From IMG/VR virus record IMGVR_UViG_3300006803_000099, positions 1 through 23,349 of that record: DNA of 23,349 bases; one strand, 5' to 3'. The notes under the pieces are model-generated. The model did not search any database and was not told where the DNA came from. It saw nothing but the letters and a program-made list of their open reading frames with translations. Position numbers and translations under genes: made by a program. This document shows positions 8,958 through 15,099 of this stretch, piece by piece. Position 1 is the stretch's first letter; every line of letters begins with the position of its first letter. This stretch comes from a virus.

Positions 8958-9581
8958 ATGGCATCAAGAATATCAGCAGGGGCGCTGGCCCTTAACACTG
9001 ACTGGGTCCTCGGCGACGCTTGGAAGGCGGGCATGGATGCCAACCTCCTAAAACTGTCCGTCATGTCTATGCCCATCGTCCTGTCGCGAGGGACATCGCT
9101 CCCGGGCGGCACCGAAGGGCAGGTCTATATCGTCCCGACAGGTGACGCCAACGCCGAGGACATCGCCGTCTACGACGAGGCTGTGTGGACCTACTTCACC
9201 CCGGCTGAAGGATTCTTGGCCTACGTCGCCGACGAGGACGCCTTTGTCCGGTTCGACGGTGCGGTCTGGGATGTCTACTCGACCCCGATCCGATACAACG
9301 TCCAGAGCGGGACAACCTACACCCTACTCGAAGCGGACCTTGATGGACGGACTTGCGTCCTGTTCACCAACGCAGCCGCCGTGACCTTCACGATCCCTGC
9401 TGGCCTGACCGGGCTGCAACCCGTCATGTGCATCTCAGAAGGTGCCGGGGGTGTGACGAACACAGCCAGCGGGACGACGTTGAACAGCAAGAATGGTCTG
9501 GTCGCTGCCGAGGGGGCCTGCTGGTCGATCATCCCGCGAGGCGGCGACGTCTTCCGGCTTTCGGGGGACCTGACAGTATGA
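8958..9581 (+). CDS. Tail fibre-type protein, DUF2793-like
   Basis: 207 residues. The N-terminal half contains TEGQVYIVPTGDANAEDIAV, WTYFTPAEGFLAYVADED and FDGAVWDVY, the recurring pattern of DUF2793 proteins (phage and prophage fibre-type proteins, frequent in Alphaproteobacteria). The C-terminal half (about 115-207) is a second beta-rich module, NVQSGTTYTLLEADLDGRTC and TIPAGLTGLQPVMCI, of the kind found at the ends of fibres. No chaperone or enzyme motif is seen. It lies directly behind the tail tip genes, so an adsorption role is likely. Its last base pairs form an ATGA overlap with the next small gene. Confidence 0.75.
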   Translation: MASRISAGALALNTDWVLGDAWKAGMDANLLKLSVMSMPIVLSRGTSLPGGTEGQVYIVPTGDANAEDIAVYDEAVWTYFTPAEGFLAYVADEDAFVRFDGAVWDVYSTPIRYNVQSGTTYTLLEADLDGRTCVLFTNAAAVTFTIPAGLTGLQPVMCISEGAGGVTNTASGTTLNSKNGLVAAEGACWSIIPRGGDVFRLSGDLTV

Positions 9582-9814
9582 CACCAACTATGCGACTCTT
9601 ACTGATGACTACGGCCCTCGGGGGTGGTGGTGGTGGTGGCGGTGGCGGCACTGGCTTCGTCAATATGTATTCGGTCAACCGCATCACCACCATGCGGGTC
9701 CCTGTCGACAGGGTCTCAATGTATTCGGTCAACCGCATCACCACCATGCGGGTCCCTGTTGACAGGGTCACAATGTATTCGGTCAACCGCATCACCGTCA
9801 TGCGCCTGCCGTAA
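9578..9814 (+). CDS. 78-residue polyglycine and 18-residue-repeat protein
   Basis: The ATG at the ATGA overlap with the fibre gene is used; the frame is also open upstream inside that gene. The product has a hydrophobic start (MRLLLMTTAL), a run of ten glycines (codons 15-24), then MYSVNRITTMRVPVDRV repeated: two full 18-residue units and a third ending as MYSVNRITVMRLP. No family is recognised. Location between two fibre genes suggests an adhesin tip, fibre adaptor or membrane-active peptide; all of these are guesses. Near identity of the repeats at the DNA level indicates recent duplication. The shadow frame on the other strand also reads through the repeat but has no gene-like boundaries. 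Confidence 0.62.
   Translation: MTPTMRLLLMTTALGGGGGGGGGGTGFVNMYSVNRITTMRVPVDRVSMYSVNRITTMRVPVDRVTMYSVNRITVMRLP
9620..9649 (+). repeat. Ten consecutive glycine codons
   Basis: The run consists of one GGG, six GGT and three GGC codons within the small repeat protein. It is a simple trinucleotide tract that could vary in length by slippage. Glycine runs of this kind occur in the receptor-binding tips of some phage adhesins. Confidence 0.9.
9665..9811 (+). repeat. 54-bp tandem repeat, 2.7 copies
   Basis: Units begin at 9665, 9719 and 9773 (ATGTATTCGGTCAACCGCAT in each). Units one and two differ by only a few bases in 54; the third copies the first 13 codons and then ends at the stop codon. The period is a multiple of three and preserves the reading frame. 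Confidence 0.95.
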
Positions 9815-9828
9815 GAAAGGAAAACCCA

Positions 9829-10881
9829 ATGGCTGCACCAGTCTTCACCTTCTTCTCGCTCTACCAAGAGGGCGTCACCGTCACTCCCAACACTGGGGCC
9901 ATCCGGCCTGAATACGGGAGCAATGGATACACCACTATGGGGTGCCCGGGATTCGACATATACGGGGGCTCCGCATATGACGCAGAGGTCGCCCTCGACA
10001 TCTCTGGCGACAGTCTCTCCGATGGGTGGCTCCGCTTCCGTTACGTTATGAACAGGCACAGCGCCCTTCAGAACATGGTCGTGTTCTCCGGACCGACCAC
10101 GGACCTGCTTCGCATCCGCAACGTGAACGCCTACTCGACGGACCCCGACCTCCGGTTTGAATACTGGGGCGGTGCGTCTTGGACCCAGATCGGGGTGGAC
10201 ATCGGCTCTTCGGAGAACGTGGACATCGACGTCCACTGGCACATCGACGGCGCGGCGGGAGCGTTCGAGATTTACCTCAACGGGGTGCTGTCTCAAAGCG
10301 TCTCTGGCGACACGCTCCATACCGCCGACACGACCATCGACACGGTCGCGTTCTTCGGGTCTTCAAACACCACGTCCTACGAGACGTCGTTCTGGCACAT
10401 CTTCGTCGACTCGGTTGACAGCCGGGGCCTCTACATGGACGTGGGAGGGACCAGTTTTGCGGGCTTCTACAATGACTTTTCGGGTGGGGATTACACCGAT
10501 GTGAACGAAAGGCCCGGAGAAAGCAACTGGGACCTCGACTACATCATCGGTGACGCTGCGGGCGAGAAGTTCACGGGGATCAACACCGCCATCAACGCCT
10601 CTCTCGAAGCATCCGGGACGGTCGAGACGGTGATCGTCGGCTTCTCCGGCGCGGCCCAGACGGAACCTGCTCTCTACTCCAAGCCTCTGATCCGAATCGG
10701 TTCGACCGACTACAGCCCGACCGGGTCGGTGCAGGGGAGATCGGAAGTTTCCCAGACCCCCAGCTACCGAGGCTTCTATGGGATCGAGGTTCCGAACGAC
10801 CCGTCGACCGGGGTGGCTTGGGCCAACGTCGCTGCGGTCGAGGCCGCTGAGTTCGGGTGGGAGATGTCGGCCACGGCCTAA
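9829..10881 (+). CDS. Lectin-like (LamG/concanavalin A-type) tail fibre protein
   Basis: 350 residues; AAGAAAGGAAAA precedes the ATG. The N-terminal about 215 residues look like a concanavalin A/LamG-type beta sandwich: DISGDSLSDGWLRFRYVM, VVFSGPTTDLLRIRNVN, WHIDGAAGAFEIYLNGVLSQ and DTVAFFGSSN are the strand pattern of such carbohydrate-binding domains. The C-terminal part (about 225-350) has PGESNWDLDYIIGDAAGEKF and a beta-rich end; similar modules serve for trimerisation or attachment in phage structural proteins. Likely a receptor-binding fibre. It is the last gene before the lysis module and is followed by a strong hairpin. No glycan-cleaving motif is visible. The fold call is pattern-based. 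Confidence 0.65.
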   Translation: MAAPVFTFFSLYQEGVTVTPNTGAIRPEYGSNGYTTMGCPGFDIYGGSAYDAEVALDISGDSLSDGWLRFRYVMNRHSALQNMVVFSGPTTDLLRIRNVNAYSTDPDLRFEYWGGASWTQIGVDIGSSENVDIDVHWHIDGAAGAFEIYLNGVLSQSVSGDTLHTADTTIDTVAFFGSSNTTSYETSFWHIFVDSVDSRGLYMDVGGTSFAGFYNDFSGGDYTDVNERPGESNWDLDYIIGDAAGEKFTGINTAINASLEASGTVETVIVGFSGAAQTEPALYSKPLIRIGSTDYSPTGSVQGRSEVSQTPSYRGFYGIEVPNDPSTGVAWANVAAVEAAEFGWEMSATA

Positions 10882-10907
10882 ACCGTAGACAATGGTCAGT
10901 TGATCCT

Positions 10908-10939
10908 TTAGGCTCCCGGGCAACAACTCGGGAGCCTAA
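10908..10939 (+). promoter_or_regulatory. 11-bp perfect hairpin containing the endolysin ribosome-binding site
   Basis: TTAGGCTCCCG pairs exactly with CGGGAGCCTAA across a 10-nt loop. The 3' arm contains the only good Shine-Dalgarno sequence (GGGAG) for the endolysin ATG at 10942. There is no T-tract after the stem, so a simple terminator is unlikely. The structure would hide the ribosome-binding site when folded. Confidence 0.7.
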
Positions 10940-10941
10940 TC

Positions 10942-12003
10942 ATGTCTGGAATCGTTCGCAGCATCACGCACTGGACCGCAGGAGGCGGCAGAGCGTCCGA
11001 CGTCGACAAGAAGCACTACCACAGGATCACCGAACACGACGGCACCATCGTCGACGGTAAGAAAGAGATCGAGGACAACATCGTCACGTCTGACGGAGCC
11101 TATGCAGCCCACACCCTGAACCTGAACACAGGGTCCGCTGGGTTCTCTATGGCGGGGATGCGGGGGGCCAAGGACACCGATGACCTTAACTGGGCCGGGC
11201 CGAGCCCGATCAACGAGCGCCAGTTCGAGGCCCACTGCAAGATGCTGGCCGAGTTCCACCTATCCTATGGGGTCGAGGTCAACGGTCGGACCTGTCTGAC
11301 CCACGCCGAGGTCCAACCGACACTGGGCGTCAAGCAGAAGGGGAAGTGGGACTTCACCCGGCTGCCGTTCAAGCCAGAACTGCGCGGAGCGATCCCAGTC
11401 GGGAACTACATGCGCGAGCGCGTCCGGTCCTACATGCCGGCCCTCCTGCCGATCTCCAAGAACCGCCCCACCCTGCGCCAAGGCGACAAGGGGATGTTTG
11501 TCGAGGACCTTCAGGAACTGGTGGCTGGGGTAGGCATCTTCTCGGGCAAGATCGACGGCCAGTTCGGGCCGCGCACGGAGCAGGCTGTCCTCGCCTTCCA
11601 AAGCCATTCCGGAATCGTCGCGGACGGAGTCGTCGGGCCGCGCACATGGGAGGCCCTGATGCGGGCTCAACCCATGCAGGAGCGCGACGTGACAGAGGCC
11701 GACCTGCGGAAGTCCGGATCGCGGACCATCAAGGCCGCAGACAGCGCAGAGACGGCAGGCAAAGCAAGTGCAGCGGCTGTCGTGGGCCTCGGGTCTCTGG
11801 ACGCCGTCATGGACCTCGTAGACAGGCTAGGAGAGGCCGATTCGTCCCTCCAAGCGGCGCAGCAAGCCATGCTCGCCAACTGGCATATCCTGATCGTCAT
11901 TGGCATCGGCCTGACGGGATACTCATGGGGGCCGAGGATCATGCAGCAGATCAGAGCGATCCGCACAGACGACGCCCAGTCCGGGGCGAACCTCAAACGA
12001 TGA
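10942..12003 (+). CDS. Endolysin: N-acetylmuramoyl-L-alanine amidase with PG-binding domain and C-terminal TM
   Basis: 353 residues. Residues 1-150 are an Amidase_2/PGRP domain cutting the bond between muramic acid and the stem peptide: ITHWTAGGG, HYHRI, YAAHTLNLNTGS and LTHAEVQPTLGVKQKGKWD. Likely zinc ligands are H10, H121 and D137. Residues 176-241 are a PG_binding_1 domain (LRQGDKGMFVEDLQELV, IDGQFGPRTEQAVLAFQ, VVGPRTWEAL). A linker (250-305) leads to a hydrophobic helix at about 313-330 (NWHILIVIGIGLTGYSWG) and a short basic tail. The membrane segment is unusual for a soluble endolysin and could tether the enzyme or help permeabilise the membrane. The gene starts the lysis module; its start is covered by a hairpin. 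The stop overlaps the next ATG. Confidence 0.93.
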   Translation: MSGIVRSITHWTAGGGRASDVDKKHYHRITEHDGTIVDGKKEIEDNIVTSDGAYAAHTLNLNTGSAGFSMAGMRGAKDTDDLNWAGPSPINERQFEAHCKMLAEFHLSYGVEVNGRTCLTHAEVQPTLGVKQKGKWDFTRLPFKPELRGAIPVGNYMRERVRSYMPALLPISKNRPTLRQGDKGMFVEDLQELVAGVGIFSGKIDGQFGPRTEQAVLAFQSHSGIVADGVVGPRTWEALMRAQPMQERDVTEADLRKSGSRTIKAADSAETAGKASAAAVVGLGSLDAVMDLVDRLGEADSSLQAAQQAMLANWHILIVIGIGLTGYSWGPRIMQQIRAIRTDDAQSGANLKR

Positions 12004-12119
12004 TCCGGTGGCCCCTATCATCTCTCGTCTATGACGAGACCGAGAAGTGGCTAGGAGCCGCGACCAAGCTGTGGTTCGTCCGGATCGGGCTCGTGGACTA
12101 TCAAGGAACGAAGCGATGA
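12000..12119 (+). CDS. 39-residue ORF between endolysin and i-spanin
   Basis: The ATG overlaps the endolysin stop (ATGA) and its own stop overlaps the next ATG in the same way, so it is exactly bracketed by its neighbours. The peptide (MIRWPLSSLVYDETEKWLGA and an end of VDYQGTKR) is basic and amphipathic with no membrane helix or signal. No family is recognised. The Shine-Dalgarno sequence is weak, so translation may depend on coupling. It could equally be a non-coding spacer that stays open by chance. Confidence 0.45.
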   Translation: MIRWPLSSLVYDETEKWLGAATKLWFVRIGLVDYQGTKR

Positions 12120-12370
12120 TCTCATACCTGATCGGGGGCCTCGGCCTCGTGGCCCTTCTCGCTGGCGGGTTCGCCACAGTCCAGACCAAGCGGCTCGAAA
12201 CCAAGCAGGGCGAGATGGCCTTGGTGCAGGGCCAACTACAAACCTGCGGAGGTCGCCTTGCCGCGATCCTGCGAGACGTGGAGTCTGACAATGAAGTTGA
12301 TAATCTTGACCTTACCGATTTTGACATCCCTGCTGACTGGATGCGCCCCACCGATCCCCCCAATCCTTGA
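12116..12370 (+). CDS. i-spanin (Rz-like)
   Basis: 84 residues, start at the ATGA overlap; AAGGAACGAAG upstream supplies the ribosome-binding site. The N-terminal membrane helix (about residues 3-22, YLIGGLGLVALLAGGFATVQ) is followed by a charged helix suitable for a coiled coil (KRLETKQGEMALVQGQLQTC) and a periplasmic tail ending in proline-rich residues. This is the layout of inner-membrane spanins, which join with an outer-membrane lipoprotein to fuse the two membranes in the last step of Gram-negative lysis. The call is supported by the lipoprotein gene that starts inside it in the +1 frame, as in lambda Rz/Rz1. Length is short compared with lambda Rz (153). Confidence 0.8.
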   Translation: MISYLIGGLGLVALLAGGFATVQTKRLETKQGEMALVQGQLQTCGGRLAAILRDVESDNEVDNLDLTDFDIPADWMRPTDPPNP

Positions 12371-12551
12371 CGACCCGGTTCTGTTCTGCGATGTGGAAGA
12401 GGCCCGCAGGTTCTCCCACGAAGAGTGGGCATGGCGGGCGGCCAACGCCCCTTGGAACCTCGCCCGGGATGTGAAGACCAACAAAACTTGGGACCGGGAA
12501 TGTGCAGAGCCCACAACCCAAGAGGGGGGAGGACCTCCCGTATCCGGTTGA
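12291..12551 (+). CDS. o-spanin lipoprotein (Rz1-like), nested in and extending past the i-spanin gene
   Basis: 86 residues; start ATG lies inside the i-spanin gene in another frame, and the last 181 bases lie outside it. The N-terminus is a lipoprotein signal: MK, hydrophobic ILTLPILT, then the lipobox LLTGC with Cys18 as lipidation site. A proline-rich APPIPPIL segment follows, as in Rz1. The rest contains two further cysteines (FCDVEEA and RECAEP). It would sit on the inner leaflet of the outer membrane and pair with the i-spanin. It is longer than lambda Rz1 (60 residues). This pair shows the host is Gram-negative. Confidence 0.85.
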   Translation: MKLIILTLPILTSLLTGCAPPIPPILDDPVLFCDVEEARRFSHEEWAWRAANAPWNLARDVKTNKTWDRECAEPTTQEGGGPPVSG

Positions 12552-12618
12552 TACGAGTTGATTTTTCAGGTTCCCCAATCTACCATACCCCCGAAGGGTT
12601 TAACTAAGAGGTTTTGCG

Positions 12619-12906
12619 GTGTTTTTAGGCGAAGGCGATACCTCCAAGCTGGAGGGCGACGAGCAGACAACGCTCGCCCACCTTCGTCGTATGATTGAAA
12701 CCCACCACCTCGTCGCGCTCACCCCCAAAGAGAGCCAAGTGGCGATCAGGGCGATCACCTTCTACGCCCGGTGGGAATCGGCCTTTGCCTTAGTTAATTC
12801 TTTGCGCAACGTCGTATTCCTGACAGCAGGGGGCCTCGCCTTCTGGTGGGCTACGGGAGGCGAGAACTTCGTCACCGAGTTTGTTCGAAGGAGTGTGGAA
12901 CCTTGA
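12619..12906 (+). CDS. Holin candidate, one predicted membrane segment
   Basis: 95 residues from GTG, with TAAGAGG upstream. Residues 1-60 are soluble and helical (ETHHLVALTPKESQVAIRAI); one hydrophobic segment lies at about 63-82 (LRNVVFLTAGGLAFWWATGG) and a short basic end follows. Size, position after the spanins and the N-out single helix fit class III or unusual holins, and no other gene in the lysis module is a better holin candidate apart from the endolysin's own C-terminal helix. There is no sequence-based proof. The stop overlaps a possible TTG start of the next gene. Confidence 0.55.
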   Translation: MFLGEGDTSKLEGDEQTTLAHLRRMIETHHLVALTPKESQVAIRAITFYARWESAFALVNSLRNVVFLTAGGLAFWWATGGENFVTEFVRRSVEP

Positions 12907-12917
12907 GGACCGAACCT

Positions 12918-13430
12918 ATGCCCAATCTCCCGTGGTTTTTCACGCGCCCCCTCGAATTAACTGCGGCGTTCACTGTGGTATTCCTTCTGACGTCGTATCT
13001 TGACCAAAGAGAACAAGACAGGTTCAACTCCACCGCCGAGACGGAGTGGTTCGAGGTCACTGAACTTTTCGTCCCAGACCACGAAGTCGGGGAGAACCCC
13101 TTGCTGGCCTACGACAGAGAAATTCGGAAGCCCTTCAGGGGCTACTGGGTGGCCGAGATCAAAAGCCGCGATTCACATAATTCTGAAGGTCGGTTCTTCA
13201 CGGCCTGCACAGGCAACGGCCAGTCGGACTATGGAGCCGACGACATGCTTGACCCTGCAAAGGTCACATGGGAGTGGTTCCTCGGTAGGCCCTGCGACGT
13301 CCCGCCCGGCATTTACCGGATGGAGGTCACATGGGACATGAAGGTCCCAGAGTTCGACAGGGTCAAACGATACACAGTCCTGTCCAACCCCTTCACGGTC
13401 TATGCGCAGAAGGGGCCGCCGCGTCGTTAG
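12918..13430 (+). CDS. Membrane-anchored protein of the lysis region, unknown function
   Basis: 170 residues from ATG with TTGAGG upstream. An alternative TTG start at 12903 has a better ribosome-binding site (AAGGAG) and would add five residues; the choice is uncertain. An N-terminal membrane helix at about 12-28 (LELTAAFTVVFLLTSYL) is followed by a mostly beta domain outside the membrane: YWVAEIKSRDSHNSEGRFFT, CTGNGQSDYG and PCDVPPGIYRMEVTW, with two cysteines. It is the last gene of the plus-strand late block; its stop TAG overlaps the TAA of the minus-strand methyltransferase gene. It could help regulate lysis or block superinfection; neither is shown. Confidence 0.65.
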   Translation: MPNLPWFFTRPLELTAAFTVVFLLTSYLDQREQDRFNSTAETEWFEVTELFVPDHEVGENPLLAYDREIRKPFRGYWVAEIKSRDSHNSEGRFFTACTGNGQSDYGADDMLDPAKVTWEWFLGRPCDVPPGIYRMEVTWDMKVPEFDRVKRYTVLSNPFTVYAQKGPPRR

Positions 13431-14161
13431 AGCAACGACAGGGCCTCGGCGTCTAGGATCGCGGGCTTGTCCCTGTCGAACTTGCCGACCTCGTTCCCCA
13501 TCGTATGCCAGCCCTCCCCTGTCGAGCGGCTGAACATCTCCAAGTATGGGCCAGCGACCAGAGCCTCAAGTCGGGTCAGTCGGTCATCTGGCTTGCGGCT
13601 GTGTTCCCGGGCCGGTTCGAGGATCGTCTGGCGCACCCCAGCAGACACACGAGACGGCTTACCCTTGGTGAAGATCAAGCCGATCTCGGCCTCCTGCCGC
13701 AGCCACTTCCCCATGCCCATCTTGGGCTTCTCTGGGTCGCTCTTGCAGGTCTTGACCCAGACCATGCCCAGCGACTTGAAGGTGAAGCCCCAAGCGCGGC
13801 CCAGTTCGAGCGCCTGATCGAAGTGCGACGAGATCACCCACATGTGCAGCAGACAATCCTTGGCCGCGACCTCGCCGACCGGGAGGGCCTTCAGTTCTTC
13901 GAGCGTCATCGACTGATATGGAGCGTCATCGGTCCGGTGGGGCACGGTGCCCTGTTCCCGGTTCGAGTAGGTCTTATAGGACCACGGCGGGTCGGCCTCG
14001 ATCACCCCGTAGTGGAGCCTGCGCAGGCCGCGCATGGGGCCGTAGCGGATCACAGGCCCCTTACCCTCGACGGGGGCGTGAGGGCAGTCCTCGGCCCTGT
14101 CAGCGTTACGGCAGACGGTTTTGTCGACGAGGCCACAGAACTCACATATCGGTCCGGTCAT
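13427..14161 (-). CDS. MT-A70 family adenine methyltransferase
   Basis: 244 residues. The catalytic motif DPPW is at about residues 54-57 (GVIEADPPWSYKTY), followed by MTLEELKALPV, LLHMWVISSHFDQALELG and WGFTFKSLGMVWVK, and a late REHSRKPD motif; together these identify an MT-A70-type N6-adenine methyltransferase. The N-terminal 25 residues carry a cysteine cluster (CEFCGLVDKTVC, DCPH) that may bind zinc and is not part of the usual fold. No restriction endonuclease is nearby, so protection of phage DNA from host restriction, or control of host methyl-sensitive expression, is the likely job. The start overlaps the upstream stop (ATGA). Confidence 0.9.
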   Translation of the reverse strand: MTGPICEFCGLVDKTVCRNADRAEDCPHAPVEGKGPVIRYGPMRGLRRLHYGVIEADPPWSYKTYSNREQGTVPHRTDDAPYQSMTLEELKALPVGEVAAKDCLLHMWVISSHFDQALELGRAWGFTFKSLGMVWVKTCKSDPEKPKMGMGKWLRQEAEIGLIFTKGKPSRVSAGVRQTILEPAREHSRKPDDRLTRLEALVAGPYLEMFSRSTGEGWHTMGNEVGKFDRDKPAILDAEALSLL

Positions 14162-14439
14162 TCTAAATCCAACTCTTTGATTATCGCGGCAGCCGCGTTC
14201 ATGGCGTCCTCACGCTCCGCTTTTGTTGACATCTTCGACCACTTGTGATCGCGCAATTCCAGCATCTTCTCACGGCCAAGCCAGACATCCAGCCTCGGGC
14301 CCACGATGCACTTGGCAATACGGAGTTGCTTCGAATCACCAGACCATGGACAGTGCGGCTTGTCCTCGTCCGTGGCCCATCGGATATGGCAAATCTGGCA
14401 GAACCACTCGTCGTTCTGTTGCTCGGGTTGGCAGATCAT
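14158..14439 (-). CDS. Small putative zinc-binding protein
   Basis: 93 residues. The ATG at the junction with the preceding gene is chosen over a longer open frame; GAGGA lies 6 nt before it. WFCQICHIRW and KPHCPW suggest a metal site near residues 15-32 made of CxxC, His and a later Cys. The C-terminal half is a charged helix (KMSTKAEREDAMNAAAAIIK). No family is recognised. It is coupled by ATGA overlaps to the 79-residue gene before it and the methyltransferase after it, so it may work with the methyltransferase; that is inference. Confidence 0.68.
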   Translation of the reverse strand: MICQPEQQNDEWFCQICHIRWATDEDKPHCPWSGDSKQLRIAKCIVGPRLDVWLGREKMLELRDHKWSKMSTKAEREDAMNAAAAIIKELDLE

Positions 14440-14675
14440 GTCTGTTCCTCTTTTTCCACGTTGTCGGTCTCCGAGAGGTCTCCGTGTTCCTTCTTGCTCC
14501 AGTAGCAGTAAACCTCCCCACGAGTATCCGGGGCCATCCGTATCGCCCCACTGGGTTCGTCTATGCCGAGGAAGATCGCCTCGTGATAGAATCCCATGCA
14601 GCCACACTTCACCCTCACATAGTCTCCCGCTTCGGGAAGGGCTTCAGTGTAATGTTTCCATGGACCCCAACTCAT
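14436..14675 (-). CDS. Small hypothetical protein
   Basis: 79 residues; AGAGGAG precedes the ATG. The core looks like a small beta barrel (GDYVRVKCGCMGFYHEAIFL, VYCYW) with a CGC motif and an acidic C-terminal tail (ETDNVEKEEQT). No family is recognised. It starts within the end of the alanine-rich gene (4-nt overlap) and its stop overlaps the next ATG. Confidence 0.68.
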   Translation of the reverse strand: MSWGPWKHYTEALPEAGDYVRVKCGCMGFYHEAIFLGIDEPSGAIRMAPDTRGEVYCYWSKKEHGDLSETDNVEKEEQT

Positions 14676-14893
14676 TCTATTTCTCCTCTTGGTTGGTATT
14701 TTAGTTTAGCATCCTCGGCAGCATAAGCATCAGCACGAGCATCACGAGCAGCCTCCCGGGCAGCATAAGCATCCTCCGCAGCAGCATAAGCATCAGCATA
14801 AGCAGCAGCACGAGCAGTATAAGCAGCATTAGCAGCATCATAAGCGGCTTCAGCAGCATCACGAGCAGCTTTTAGGTCTTCAAGTTTAGTCAT
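14672..14893 (-). CDS. Alanine-rich coiled-coil repeat protein
   Basis: 73 residues, start ATG with AAGGAG 9 nt upstream. The protein is more than 40 per cent alanine and consists of degenerate units such as AAYDAANAAYTARAAAYADA and YAAREAARDARADAYAAEDA. It is predicted as one long helix with tyrosines and charged residues at regular spacing. The DNA is low-complexity, built around GCT/GCA/TAT-type codons, and looks different from the GC-rich codon use of its neighbours. Function unknown; it could be a scaffold or a bundle-forming protein. Its first five codons and leader are nearly identical to those of a small ORF at the right end of the window. Confidence 0.7.
   Translation of the reverse strand: MTKLEDLKAARDAAEAAYDAANAAYTARAAAYADAYAAAEDAYAAREAARDARADAYAAEDAKLKYQPRGEIE
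14706..14872 (-). repeat. Degenerate alanine-codon repeat
   Basis: On the plus strand the words AGCATAAGC, AGCACGAGC and AGCAGC recur throughout. Period is mostly a multiple of three bases, so the reading frame is kept. It covers most of the alanine-rich gene and is a plausible site of expansion and contraction. Confidence 0.85.
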
Positions 14894-15099
14894 TCTGTTT
14901 CTCCTTTCGCACGCGGTCTGATCGACTGGCTGGGAGCATAGGTGCGCATGCATTGAGCCCACGTTTTGCTGCCTCCGAGCGGTGGCGTGGCTTCTGCTAT
15001 GACCACCAGCGCCTCTCCGCAGGCCATCTGACTAGGGTATGTCATGCTGTATGTGTCCGCATTGATGTGGACGAGCAAGATCGTGAGGAGGGGCGTCAT
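14890..15099 (-). CDS. Small hypothetical protein with hydrophobic N-terminus
   Basis: 69 residues. The ATG is chosen at the ATGA overlap with the GapR-like gene. The N-terminus (MTPLLTILLVHINADTYSMT) is moderately hydrophobic and might act as an export signal but lacks a basic start. Two cysteines (MACGEALVV and WAQCMRTY) could form a disulfide if exported. The C-terminus is basic. No family is recognised. Confidence 0.6.
   Translation of the reverse strand: MTPLLTILLVHINADTYSMTYPSQMACGEALVVIAEATPPLGGSKTWAQCMRTYAPSQSIRPRAKGETE

Noticed and set aside
9665-9811. CRISPR-like array
   Set aside because: The units are contiguous with no unique spacers and keep a reading frame; this is a coding tandem repeat.
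9529-10320. Long minus-strand ORF (263 codons) across the repeat gene and lectin-like fibre
   Set aside because: It lies opposite two well-bounded plus-strand genes, has no ribosome-binding site, and its composition (HPVEVNLERS, PPPPPPPPPP) is the complement of the repeat and glycine codons.
10908-10939. Rho-independent terminator after the fibre gene
   Set aside because: The stem is strong, but the bases after it are TCATG with no T-tract, and the stem contains the ribosome-binding site of the next gene, so a translational role is preferred.
11346-12119. Plus-strand ORF of 257 codons overlapping the endolysin
   Set aside because: Most of it is a shadow of the amidase/PG-binding gene, with arginine-rich low-complexity sequence; only its last 39 codons, after the ATG at 12000, were kept as a possible small gene.
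13505-14248. Plus-strand ORF opposite the MT-A70 gene
   Set aside because: The minus strand has the DPPW motif and family pattern; the plus frame is a shadow.
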